A stretch of DNA of 24,339 nt from an uncultured Sutterella sp. (GCA_900764215.1 CAAFNI010000158.1:1-24339); one strand, 5' to 3'; shown: positions 7,450 through 16,227, counted from the stretch's first letter. A program made the numbers and translations. The notes: generated by a model not told the origin, from the letters alone.

Positions 7450-8283
7450 TTACGGAAGCGCGGGGACGGGCTTGACGAGCGCGCCGGCCGCATCGTAGGG
7501 CAGAGGCGTCGTGACCGTCAGGCGGACGGAGACGGCGGCGCCCGGCGCAATCGCGCCCCGGCCGCCGTAGCCGTAGTCGGCAGGTTCAAGCACCCGCTGC
7601 GCGAGGGTTTCGCCGGCGGCGTCGAGAAGCTTCATCTCGAGAATCGGAAGCGCTTGAGGCAGGTCCGACGTGTTTGCGATGCGGGCGATGACGACGGGAA
7701 GGCGGCGAGCGACTTCACGGTCCGCGTCGTCCGCCGTGTCCAGCGGCCGCTCGATTTCGGAGGTTACTTCAAAGGCTGAAGCGTCCTGCCAGACGAAGCC
7801 GGGACAGGGAGCCGTCCTGCAGACCTTCTCATAGACGGGACGCAGCTGAGGCATCGTGCCGAGCACCGTCTTGTGTCCGAGCAGCAGCGCGGCGGCGCAG
7901 AGAACGACGACGGCGAGAAGCGCGATGACGGCCCAGAGCGCTCCTCGAGAGCGTTCGGCGGGAGGCTGAACTTCGGGAGGCTGAGGGGAAGACTGCGTTG
8001 ACGAAGGCGCGAGCACGGGTTCTCGGGCATCGAAGTCCGTGAGCGAGTCGGCGATGCGGCTCATGACGGCCTCGCCTTCGCGGGCCTCTTCATGAAGGAC
8101 GGCCTGGCGTCTGGCCGCCTGCGCCAGACGTGCGTCAAGCTTTTCGTCGGGCACGCTCAGGCTTTCCGTCTTGTCGGCGGAAAAGCAGGCCTGGCATTCC
8201 GTGCAGTGAAGCATGTCGGCGGCGAAGTCGTCCTTGACTCGCCACAGCGCCCCGCAGGCGGGGCAGCGAAGAACTTTGGCCAT
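7450..8283 (-). CDS. Zinc-ribbon and DUF3426 domain membrane protein
   Basis: A 277-residue protein with three parts: an N-terminal MJ0042-type zinc ribbon with C7, C10, C27 and C30 (CPAC and CTEC); a variable acidic, Pro-rich linker; a transmembrane helix at about 114-136; and a C-terminal DUF3426 domain with a beta-rich pattern (VVIARIANTSDLPQALPILEMKL). The DUF3426 part probably lies outside the membrane. Function is unknown. The ATG at 8283 is fixed by a near-perfect GAGGAGG 4 bases upstream; the longer open frame to 8400 overlaps prmA and is not credible. It follows prmA by 22 bases. Confidence 0.88.
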   Translation of the reverse strand: MAKVLRCPACGALWRVKDDFAADMLHCTECQACFSADKTESLSVPDEKLDARLAQAARRQAVLHEEAREGEAVMSRIADSLTDFDAREPVLAPSSTQSSPQPPEVQPPAERSRGALWAVIALLAVVVLCAAALLLGHKTVLGTMPQLRPVYEKVCRTAPCPGFVWQDASAFEVTSEIERPLDTADDADREVARRLPVVIARIANTSDLPQALPILEMKLLDAAGETLAQRVLEPADYGYGGRGAIAPGAAVSVRLTVTTPLPYDAAGALVKPVPALP

Positions 8284-8305
8284 GAAGCCTCCTCGAGAAT
8301 GACGG

Positions 8306-9202
8306 TTAAGCGCGGCGTCCGGCGATGCAGACCCAGTCCTCTTCCTGACGCCAGACGGACAGCTTGACGGCGGGATCGACGGCGGCGTAGGCGGCGACAA
8401 CTTCGTTGGCCTGCTTGGCCAGCACGCCCGAGAGCACGAGTGCCCCGCCGGCCTTCACGCGGGCGAGCAGCGCCGGTGCAAGAAGCTTGAGCGGATTGGC
8501 GAGGATGTTGGCGACGACGATGTCGTAGGTGCCTTCGGGCATGTCGTCCGGGAGGTAGAACTTCGCCTCCACGTTATTCATGACGGCGTTGTCGCCCGCG
8601 GCCTCGACGGCCTGAGGATCGATGTCGGTGCCGGCAACCCGAGCGGCTCCCACCAGCTTGGCGGCGATGGCGAGAATGCCGGTGCCGCAGCCGTAGTCGA
8701 GCACGCTGTCCGTCGCCTTCACATTGGCGTCAAGCCACTGAAGGCAGAGGTGCGTGGTCGGGTGCGAGCCCGTGCCGAAGGCGACGCCGGGGTCGAGGCG
8801 CACGTTGATGGCGTCTTCGTTGGGCAGATCGTGCCAGGTCGGCACGATCCACAGGCGGTCGGACACCTGGGTCGGCTGGAACTGAGCCTGGGTGATGCGG
8901 ACCCAGTCGGCGTCTTCCACTTCTTCGGTGCCGAGCAGTTCGGGCTTTTCGCACTTGAGCGCCTTGACGGCGATGGCGAGCGAGGTTTCAAGGTCGAAGT
9001 CGTCGTCGGCGAGGATGGAGACGATGGAGCGCGGCCAGGCGCAGTTGTCCGGTTCGAGTCCGGGCTCGCCGTAGAGCGGCTTTTCGTCGGTCGATTCGGC
9101 GTCGGCGTCTTCAATGGTGGCGGAGAGCGCGCCCGCATCCATCAGCATGTCGGAAAGCGCTTCGGCGCTGCGTTCGTCGGCAAGAATCTTAATCTGGCGC
9201 AT
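8306..9202 (-). CDS. prmA: Ribosomal protein L11 methyltransferase PrmA
   Basis: PrmA trimethylates residues of ribosomal protein L11 using S-adenosylmethionine. The 298-residue protein has the N-terminal substrate-recognition domain (starting MRQIKILADE), then LDPGVAFGTGSHPTT (136-150), SAM motif I DYGCGTG (169-175), acidic D193/D195, and NILANPL (232-238), all characteristic. It sits between accC and the DUF3426 gene, a standard betaproteobacterial order. The Shine-Dalgarno is weak (TTGAGAC), and an intrinsic terminator ends about 15 bases before the start. Confidence 0.96.
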   Translation of the reverse strand: MRQIKILADERSAEALSDMLMDAGALSATIEDADAESTDEKPLYGEPGLEPDNCAWPRSIVSILADDDFDLETSLAIAVKALKCEKPELLGTEEVEDADWVRITQAQFQPTQVSDRLWIVPTWHDLPNEDAINVRLDPGVAFGTGSHPTTHLCLQWLDANVKATDSVLDYGCGTGILAIAAKLVGAARVAGTDIDPQAVEAAGDNAVMNNVEAKFYLPDDMPEGTYDIVVANILANPLKLLAPALLARVKAGGALVLSGVLAKQANEVVAAYAAVDPAVKLSVWRQEEDWVCIAGRRA

Positions 9203-9216
9203 AAAGTCTCAACGGA

Positions 9217-9248
9217 TAAAAAATGCGGGAGTCTGGGCAACTCCCGCA
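9217..9248 (-). terminator. Intrinsic terminator after accC
   Basis: Perfect 9-base arms TGCGGGAGT (9224-9232) and ACTCCCGCA (9240-9248) with a 7-base loop. On the minus strand the stem is followed by six T residues (complement of 9218-9223). It is a textbook rho-independent terminator for the accB-accC transcript. It stops just before the prmA start, so prmA must rely on readthrough or on a promoter inside accC. Confidence 0.85.
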
Positions 9249-9262
9249 GCAGAAAAAAGGGA

Positions 9263-10621
<1,359 letters not shown>

Positions 10622-10636
10622 AACGACGCGTGCGGA

Positions 10637-11098
10637 TTATTCGATGATGAAGAGCGACTGGCCGAATTCCACGGGCTGGCCGTTTTCGACGCAGACTTCC
10701 TTGATCGTGCCGTCCATGTCGGCCTCGACTTCATTGAGAAGCTTCATGGCTTCAATGATGCAGACGATCTGCCCCTTCTTGACGGTGTCGCCCACCTTGA
10801 CGAAGGGATCGGCGCCCGGAGAAGGCGCGCGGTAGAACGTGCCGACCATCGGACTGGTGAGCGGCGTGCCGGTCTGCTGCGGGGCTGCCGGAGCTGCGGC
10901 GGGAGCCGGAGCGGCTTCCGGGGCCGGAGCGGGAACGGGCATCGGCTGGGCGACGGTGACGGGCTGATGGACTTGAACGGGGGCTGCGCCGTTTCGGTTG
11001 ACGATTCGGACCCGGTCATCGCCTTCGGTGATTTCGAGTTCGGCGACGCCGCTTTCGCTCACGAGGTCGATCAGTGTCTTGAGTTTGCGCAGATCCAT
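10637..11098 (-). CDS. accB: Biotin carboxyl carrier protein AccB of acetyl-CoA carboxylase
   Basis: AccB carries the biotin that shuttles CO2 between AccC and the carboxyltransferase. At 153 residues it is close to the E. coli length. It has an N-terminal region (MDLRKLKTLIDLV), a Pro/Ala/Val linker (about 40-76), and the C-terminal biotinyl domain with the EAMKLLNE motif, K119 being the modified lysine. The ATG at 11098 is chosen because the family begins with MDLRKLK; the frame is open further upstream but is not protein-like. The Shine-Dalgarno is poor (AAGG, 11 bases away). In many betaproteobacteria aroQ precedes accB; it is absent here. Confidence 0.97.
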   Translation of the reverse strand: MDLRKLKTLIDLVSESGVAELEITEGDDRVRIVNRNGAAPVQVHQPVTVAQPMPVPAPAPEAAPAPAAAPAAPQQTGTPLTSPMVGTFYRAPSPGADPFVKVGDTVKKGQIVCIIEAMKLLNEVEADMDGTIKEVCVENGQPVEFGQSLFIIE

Positions 11099-11418
11099 GA
11101 TGGTTAAGGCCTTGTTGTTTGAAGGAGATTCCGGACGGGGGCGGCGATGGAAGCCGGACGCCCCGGCGCCGTCTCCATTTCGTATGGAATGTAAAATTTG
11201 GGCTGGTGCTTGTGCTGGAGCGGGCGCATGTCGTACTACTTCTCTGAAAATGCGCCAACTTGTTCGCAATTGTCGCTACTTTAGCTCAAAAAGTAAAGAC
11301 CGGAAGCGCGCCGTCCGGGGCGCGCGGCGGAAATTTTGTCTGCAAATGTTTGCATGCCGTCCGGCCGTCAGCGTCAATGATACCGAGGGCGCACGCTCAT
11401 GCCCATGCCGAAAAAAGG
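11099..11418. other. Intergenic leader region upstream of accB
   Basis: This 320-base gap lies between the 194-residue unknown gene and accB, both on the minus strand. It contains a 14-base dyad TGCAAA-TG-TTTGCA (11341-11354), a GC-rich hairpin with arms 11306-11312 and 11319-11325, and a 41-codon open frame on the minus strand from ATG 11229 to TAA 11104, which ends 5 bases before the accB start. Promoter hexamers are not convincing. I see no RNA gene and no aroQ remnant. Confidence 0.6.
11341..11354. promoter_or_regulatory. Operator-like dyad upstream of accB
   Basis: TGCAAA and TTTGCA are perfect 6-base half-sites around a TG centre, set in an AT-richer patch of otherwise GC-rich sequence, about 245 bases upstream of the accB start. 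The symmetry fits a dimeric regulator site, but the protein is unknown and a chance match is possible. Confidence 0.35.
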
Positions 11419-12003
11419 CTAATCCACGCCGAGGAGCGAGCGCAGGCCCCGCTCGGAGAGCTTGGCGCAGGCTTCTTCGGGACGCTGCCATTCGTCGGGC
11501 GGAGCCGTCTTTGTCCTTGAGGGCAGGTTCGTTGCGGTGATGAGGACGACCTCGCCCTGACACGTTGCCCGGAACACGGTCCTGAAGGATCGGCCGCGCT
11601 CGAAGGATTCGACGGGTTCATGGTCGATGTTCATGGCGAGGAGCGCAAGCGCCAAGTCCTTTTCGTCGTCGGTGCGGATGAGGATCCGCACGGGGTCGTC
11701 TTCGAGCGCATCGCCTGAGAGCACGGATCCCGTCAACGCGGGCGCCCAGTCGGAGAGGCTTGAGAGAACCGTAAGCGCAGCGAGGCGCTTTTTGCGCAGC
11801 AGCGCCTGGTGTGCCTCCGGTTCAAAGCAGGCGAACCATCGCCGTATTTCGGAGGCAACGGCGGCGTCCGACGGCCGCACGCCCGTGAGCTGTTCGACGG
11901 TCTCAAGGGCCCGAGTCCGAGGCAGGCGGCGGGAGGCGATCAAGAGGGCCGCATGGGCGGCGGCAGAGGATTCGCGGAAGCTGGAATGAGGGTCGGTGCG
12001 CAC
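11419..12003 (-). CDS. Small protein of unknown function beside mpl; nucleotidyltransferase-like pattern
   Basis: A 194-residue soluble protein without signal peptide or membrane segment. The middle reads PALTGSVLSGDALEDDPVRI followed by LIRTDDEKDLALALLAMNID, a Gly-Ser then acidic-strand pattern reminiscent of minimal nucleotidyltransferase folds. From memory, small proteins with this pattern occur beside mpl in Burkholderiales and are sometimes misnamed UDP-N-acetylmuramate-alanine ligase from their neighbour; there is no Mur ligase P-loop here. I chose the GTG at 12003 because GGAG lies exactly 6 bases upstream. The longer version from GTG 12027 has no ribosome-binding site. The gene is divergent from mpl. 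Confidence 0.65.
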   Translation of the reverse strand: MRTDPHSSFRESSAAAHAALLIASRRLPRTRALETVEQLTGVRPSDAAVASEIRRWFACFEPEAHQALLRKKRLAALTVLSSLSDWAPALTGSVLSGDALEDDPVRILIRTDDEKDLALALLAMNIDHEPVESFERGRSFRTVFRATCQGEVVLITATNLPSRTKTAPPDEWQRPEEACAKLSERGLRSLLGVD

Positions 12004-12009
12004 GTATGT

Positions 12010-12013
12010 CTCC
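12010..12013 (-). promoter_or_regulatory. Ribosome-binding site fixing a GTG start
   Basis: On the minus strand GGAG lies 6 bases before the GTG at 12003. The alternative GTG at 12027 is preceded by pyrimidine-rich sequence with no Shine-Dalgarno. This decides the start of the 194-residue unknown protein. Confidence 0.6.
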
Positions 12014-12077
12014 GGGAGAAAAAACACGTGATGGAGGACGGGGCAATGGGCAGAGGCTTCTCCAATGATAGTGCGCG

Positions 12078-12115
12078 GCGCTCCGGCGGGGCGGGCGGCG
12101 GGAGCGCGCTAGAAT
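12078..12115 (+). promoter_or_regulatory. Possible mpl promoter with flanking dyad
   Basis: TAGAAT at 12110-12115 lies 43 bases before the mpl ATG and is a plausible -10. Immediately upstream are the perfect 7-base arms GCGCTCC (12078-12084) and GGAGCGC (12101-12107), separated by 16 GC-only bases. The dyad covers where a -35 would be; no TTGACA-like hexamer is present, so an activator or a weak promoter is implied. Confidence 0.4.
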
Positions 12116-12158
12116 GAAGCACCTTCCGCCTGCATCCCGGTTTTAGGAGCACAAACAC

Positions 12159-13517
12159 ATGCACATTCATATTCTCGGCATCTGCGGCACGTTCATGGGC
12201 GGCGTCGCCCAGCTCGCGCGCGAGGCCGGCCACAAGGTGACGGGGTGCGACGCGCACGTCTACCCTCCCATGAGCGATGCGCTGCGCAATGCGGGGATCG
12301 AGATCATGGAGGGGTACGACGCCTCTCAGCTCGACGCCGTCAGTCCCGATGTCTTCGTGATCGGCAACGCCATCTCGCGCGGCAATCCGCTTCTCGAGGC
12401 CATTCTCAACAGGGGGTTGCCCTACACGTCCGGGCCGGCATGGCTCTGCGAACACGTGCTTGCCGGCCGCCACGTGCTGGCCGTTGCGGGCACCCACGGC
12501 AAGACGACCACCACGTCGATGCTTGCCTGGATCCTGATGGAAGCGGGGCTCGAGCCCGGCTTTCTGATCGGCGGCGTGCCGCAGTGGGGGCCGCGCTCCG
12601 CCTCTCTAGGCCGCGTTGCGCCGATGTCGCCCTTCGTCATCGAGGCCGACGAGTACGATACGGCCTTCTTCGACAAGCGAAGCAAGTTCGTGCACTATCG
12701 CCCCCGGACCGCGATTCTCAACAATCTGGAATTCGATCACGCCGACATCTTTGAGAATCTGGCCGCCATCGAGAAGCAGTTCCATCATCTCGTGCGCATC
12801 ATGCCTTCCGAAGGACTCGTCGTGGCGAACGGCCGCAGCGAGGCGTTGGACCGCGTGCTGGCAAAAGGGTGCTGGAGCGCGCTTGAGCGCTTCGACGTGC
12901 AAGACGGCTGGATGCTGACGGCGGACGACGAGGTGTTGTGCGGGGGCGGAAGCTTCGGACGGCTTCGACTGGCCATGCCCGGCCGCTACAACGGACTCAA
13001 CGCGCTCGCCGCGGTCGCCGCCGCGCGCAGCGTCGGCGTTGCGCCCGAGAAGGCGCTCGAGGCGCTTGCCGCCTTTGCGGGGGTCAAGCGCCGCATGGAG
13101 GTCCGAGGGATCGAGGACGGCGTGACGGTGATCGATGACTTTGCACACCATCCGACCGCCATCGCAGAGACGATTCATGCCGTCAGAAGCCGCATGACCT
13201 CCGGAAGGCTTCTGGCCGTGCTCGAGCCGAGAAGCAATACGATGAAGCTCGGCACGATGAAGGACAGGCTGGCGGACTCGCTGCGGGAGGCCGACGAGGT
13301 GTTTTGCTATGCGGGGCGCGGCGTCGCGTGGGAGCCGGCCGACGTGCTTGAGGTCATGGGAGAGCGGGCCTTCTGCACGCATGAGCTTGAGCTCCTCGTC
13401 AAGGCGGTGCTCAAGGCGGCCCGGCCGGGCGACACGGTGCTCTGCATGAGCAACGGCGCATTCGGCGGCATTCACGAGAAGCTCCTCAAGGGGCTCGCCG
13501 AGCGCCGCGCGGCGTGA
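12159..13517 (+). CDS. mpl: UDP-N-acetylmuramate:L-Ala-gamma-D-Glu-meso-DAP ligase Mpl
   Basis: Mpl re-attaches recycled tripeptide to UDP-MurNAc, returning cell-wall peptide to synthesis. The 452-residue protein has the N-terminal nucleotide domain (HILGICGTFMGGVAQLA), the Mur-ligase P-loop GTHGKTTTT (111-119), the central EADEYDTAFFDKRSKF segment, LNNLEFDHADIF, and the C-terminal DDFAHHPTAI motif. GICGTFMGG and YDTAFFDKRSKF distinguish Mpl from MurC. TAGGAG lies 9 bases before the ATG. It is followed after 15 bases by yqiA, and it complements AmpD encoded earlier in the window. Confidence 0.96.
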   Translation: MHIHILGICGTFMGGVAQLAREAGHKVTGCDAHVYPPMSDALRNAGIEIMEGYDASQLDAVSPDVFVIGNAISRGNPLLEAILNRGLPYTSGPAWLCEHVLAGRHVLAVAGTHGKTTTTSMLAWILMEAGLEPGFLIGGVPQWGPRSASLGRVAPMSPFVIEADEYDTAFFDKRSKFVHYRPRTAILNNLEFDHADIFENLAAIEKQFHHLVRIMPSEGLVVANGRSEALDRVLAKGCWSALERFDVQDGWMLTADDEVLCGGGSFGRLRLAMPGRYNGLNALAAVAAARSVGVAPEKALEALAAFAGVKRRMEVRGIEDGVTVIDDFAHHPTAIAETIHAVRSRMTSGRLLAVLEPRSNTMKLGTMKDRLADSLREADEVFCYAGRGVAWEPADVLEVMGERAFCTHELELLVKAVLKAARPGDTVLCMSNGAFGGIHEKLLKGLAERRAA

Positions 13518-13532
13518 AAAAGAGGCCGGAAC

Positions 13533-14111
13533 ATGACGATTCTCTATCTGCACGGCTTTTTGTCGTCTCCCGAGTCCAACAAGGTCCGAGTGCTCAGAAA
13601 GGCGGCGCCCGAAGGCGTTCGAGTGCTCGCGCCCGATCTGAACGTGCCGCCCCTTGAAGCCGACCGGATCATCAGCGAGACGATCGAGCGCGAGGGAACG
13701 CAGGGGCTTTCGGTTGTGGGCTCGAGCCTCGGCGGCTTCTGGGCCGCCCGCGCGGCAGTCCGCTACGGGCTACGCTGCGCGCTTCTCAATCCCTGCTTCA
13801 ATCCCTGGGTCTTCGTGGCCGCTCATACGGGCGTGCAGACGGTTTTCGGAACGAACAGAACGGTCGACGTGAAGGCTTCGGCCGCGGACGAACTCAGGGC
13901 GCTGGCTCAAGCCGTGTCGCCTCTGGCGGTTGCGCCCGAGCGCACGCTCGTCGTGCTGGGGACTGCAGACGAAACGCTGGACTGGCGGGCCGGAGCGAAG
14001 GCTTACGCCGCCTGCAGGCAGGTGATTCTTCCGGGAGAGGATCATCGCATTTCGCGCATCGAGTCCGTGATGCCCCGCATCATGGACTTCCTGCTCGAAG
14101 AAGAAGGCTGA
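13533..14111 (+). CDS. YqiA/UPF0227-type alpha/beta hydrolase (esterase)
   Basis: A 192-residue cytoplasmic alpha/beta hydrolase of the YqiA/YcfP (UPF0227) group. The start ILYLHGFLSSPES carries the oxyanion segment. The nucleophile elbow is GSSLGG (Ser at about 65), an acid is available in GTADETLDW, and the histidine is in GEDHRI. E. coli YqiA shows esterase activity on short acyl chains; the natural substrate is unknown. GAGG lies 7 bases upstream of the ATG, and the gap from mpl is 15 bases, so the two are co-transcribed. The mpl-yqiA-rnb order recurs in betaproteobacteria. Confidence 0.88.
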   Translation: MTILYLHGFLSSPESNKVRVLRKAAPEGVRVLAPDLNVPPLEADRIISETIEREGTQGLSVVGSSLGGFWAARAAVRYGLRCALLNPCFNPWVFVAAHTGVQTVFGTNRTVDVKASAADELRALAQAVSPLAVAPERTLVVLGTADETLDWRAGAKAYAACRQVILPGEDHRISRIESVMPRIMDFLLEEEG

Positions 14112-14121
14112 TGTTCAGGGT

Positions 14122-14148
14122 GCCCTGCAGCGGGCGGCATCTTGTTTT
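14122..14148 (+). terminator. Weak terminator-like hairpin after yqiA
   Basis: GCCC (14122-14125) and GGGC (14132-14135) pair around a 6-base loop, and a T-rich stretch CTTGTTTT follows. The stem is short, so termination would be partial at best; it may only lower readthrough into the exoribonuclease gene. Confidence 0.3.
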
Positions 14149-14169
14149 GGCACAATATTTGGCACAATA
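14146..14169 (+). repeat. Perfect 12-bp tandem repeat upstream of the exoribonuclease gene
   Basis: TTTGGCACAATA occurs twice back to back (14146-14157 and 14158-14169) about 60 bases before the gene start. CACAATA could act as a pair of overlapping -10-like elements (TTGTTT at 14142-14147 with a 17-base spacer to CAATAG is one reading). A repeated activator or sigma binding site is the alternative. The repeat is directly visible; its role is inferred. Confidence 0.7.
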
Positions 14170-14214
14170 GGGAACCTTTTCCCAGTACCACATTCATTCG
14201 CCGCGAGCGGATGT
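14170..14214 (+). promoter_or_regulatory. Two small hairpins in the exoribonuclease leader
   Basis: GGGAA-CCTT-TTCCC (14170-14183) is a perfect stem-loop. A second, near-perfect one has 7-base arms CATTCGC and GCGGATG around CGCGA just before the coding sequence. Together with the tandem repeat they fill the 117-base upstream region, which suggests transcriptional or RNA-level control. Confidence 0.45.
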
Positions 14215-14228
14215 AAAGCGAAAGATTC

Positions 14229-16226
14229 ATGAATCTCTTTTTTGAAGAAGACGGCTCCTTCAAGGCGGGCAGCGTGCTCAGCCAGGCCGGCAATGCCTAT
14301 CAGGTGCAGCTTCCGACGGGGCGCCGCACGAAGATCAAGGCTTCGCACGCGTTTTTTGAGTTCGAGCAGCCCGCTCCCGCAGATCTCGTAAGCCGAGCTC
14401 AGGCCATGGTTCCCGAGCTTGATCCGGCCTTCTTGTGGGAGGTCGCGCCCGAGGGCGAATTCACGTATGCGGATCTCGCCGCCGACTACTGGGGCGGTTC
14501 GGCCGGTCCGGTGGAAAAGGCCGCGCTTCTCTGGGCGCTCCACGGCAATCCCGTCTACTTCTACCGAAAGGGGCGCGGCGGCTATCGCCGCGCGCCGGAG
14601 GACATTCTGCAGAAGGCGCTCGAGGCGCTTGAGAAGAAGCGCCGTCTTGAGGAACAGCGCAAGGCTTGGACGGCCGAGATGGTGGAGGGGGGCCTCCCGG
14701 ACGTCATCCGCCGAAATGCCATGACGCTGCTCATTCGTCCGGACAAGAACGGCATCGAGTGGAAGGCTCTGAACGATGCGTCCGCCGAAACACGCCAGAC
14801 GCCGCTTCGCCTGATGCTTGCGCTCGGCGGCATCGCTTCGCCCTGGCGCTGGCATGTCGACAGCTTTTATGCGATGAATTTTCCGCAGGGCCGCGGCTTC
14901 CCGGCCGATCTGCCTCTGCCGCCCGAGGCGGACTGGTCGCAGTATCCGCTCGCCGACGTCAAGGCCTTTTCCATCGACGACTCCGACACGACCGAAGTGG
15001 ACGATGCGGCGAGCGTCGTGCATCTTGAGGGCGGCCGCACCCGAGTGGGCATCCACATTGCCGCGCCTGCGCTCGGCATCGGACGCGATGATCCGCTCGA
15101 CAAGATCGCGCGCGCCCGCATGAGCACGGTCTATGCGCCGGGGCTCAAGACGACGATGTTGCCCGAGCCGTGGATCAAGGCGTTTTCGCTCGACGAAGGC
15201 CGCGCCGTGCCTTGTCTTTCGCTTTACGTGACGGTGGACGACGAAACCTTTTCCGTTGAAAAGACCGAGACGAGGCTCGAGCGCGTGAGCGTCGCGCGCA
15301 ATCTGCGCTACGACAAGATCGACGCCCTCGTGACTGAAGAGGCCATCGAGGCGGGGACGCTTGAGGTGGAGTTCGCCGACGAGATATGCTGGCTCTGGCG
15401 CTTTGCCAAGAAGCTTCAAAAGGATCGCGAGGAGGTGCGGGGCCGCCCCGAGCCCGTCGGCCGCGTCGACTGGTTCTTCGCCCTTGAGGGCGAGGGCGAA
15501 GATGCGTTGATTCGCGTCAAGGGTCGCCGCCGCGGCGCGCCGCTCGACCTCTTGGTTGCCGAGCTCATGATTTTCGCCAACAGCACCTGGGGGCTCTGGA
15601 TGGAGGAGCACGGAACGCCGGGCATCTACCGTTCGCAGCGCATGGGCCGCGTGCGCATGAGCACCACGCCGGGACCGCATGACGGCCTGGGCGTGCTGCG
15701 CTATGCCTGGAGCACGTCTCCGCTTCGCCGCTACGTCGACCTCGTCAATCAGCGACAGATGATTACGGCCGTGCTCGGCGAGGCCCCCGCCTATCAGGGC
15801 AACGACGTCGAGCTCTTCACGATCGTGAGCCAGTTTGAAAACATCTATGCGCTCTACGGCGACTTCCAGACCCGAATGGAGCGCTACTGGTCCCTGCGGT
15901 GGATCATTCAGGAAGGCGTCGGCCAGATCGAGGCCATCGTCGTCAAGGGAGACCTGGTGCGCATCGACGGGCTTCCCTTCATGCAGCGCGTGCCGGGGCT
16001 TCCGGAAGATCTGCCCCGCGGACGCAAGGTGCTTCTGCAGATCATGGGCTGCGACCTCGTGGACCTCGTGATGGATTCCCGCCTGCTGCGCGTTCTCGAC
16101 GAGACCGACGACATGGCGGATGAGGACGAAGAAGAGGAGGAGGATCAGGCGCAGGCCCTTGACGCGGAGGACGCCGGCGAAGGCGCGGACGGCGAGGCCG
16201 AGCGGTCCGGTCCGGCCGAGTCCTGA
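14229..16226 (+). CDS. RNase II-family exoribonuclease (RNB domain)
   Basis: A 665-residue 3'-5' exoribonuclease of the RNB family. A poorly conserved N-terminal part (1-240) is followed by the RNB catalytic core beginning AFSIDDSDTTEVDDAAS (246-262). The magnesium-binding acids are D250, D258 and D259; at the position of E. coli Asp207 this protein has E256. The core continues through TPGPHDGLGVLRYAWSTSPLRRYVDLVNQ. The C-terminal tail (about 625-655) is a strongly acidic Glu/Asp run. RNase II and RNase R both share this core; I cannot decide which paralogue this is. The Shine-Dalgarno is weak. It follows yqiA by 117 bases. Confidence 0.88.
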   Translation: MNLFFEEDGSFKAGSVLSQAGNAYQVQLPTGRRTKIKASHAFFEFEQPAPADLVSRAQAMVPELDPAFLWEVAPEGEFTYADLAADYWGGSAGPVEKAALLWALHGNPVYFYRKGRGGYRRAPEDILQKALEALEKKRRLEEQRKAWTAEMVEGGLPDVIRRNAMTLLIRPDKNGIEWKALNDASAETRQTPLRLMLALGGIASPWRWHVDSFYAMNFPQGRGFPADLPLPPEADWSQYPLADVKAFSIDDSDTTEVDDAASVVHLEGGRTRVGIHIAAPALGIGRDDPLDKIARARMSTVYAPGLKTTMLPEPWIKAFSLDEGRAVPCLSLYVTVDDETFSVEKTETRLERVSVARNLRYDKIDALVTEEAIEAGTLEVEFADEICWLWRFAKKLQKDREEVRGRPEPVGRVDWFFALEGEGEDALIRVKGRRRGAPLDLLVAELMIFANSTWGLWMEEHGTPGIYRSQRMGRVRMSTTPGPHDGLGVLRYAWSTSPLRRYVDLVNQRQMITAVLGEAPAYQGNDVELFTIVSQFENIYALYGDFQTRMERYWSLRWIIQEGVGQIEAIVVKGDLVRIDGLPFMQRVPGLPEDLPRGRKVLLQIMGCDLVDLVMDSRLLRVLDETDDMADEDEEEEEDQAQALDAEDAGEGADGEAERSGPAES

Positions 16227-16227
16227 G

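Noticed and set aside
14148..14164. A sigma-54 promoter (TTGGCAC then TTGG) in the tandem repeat
   Set aside because: The required GC of the -12 element is displaced by one base; sigma-54 spacing is strict, so the match is probably accidental.
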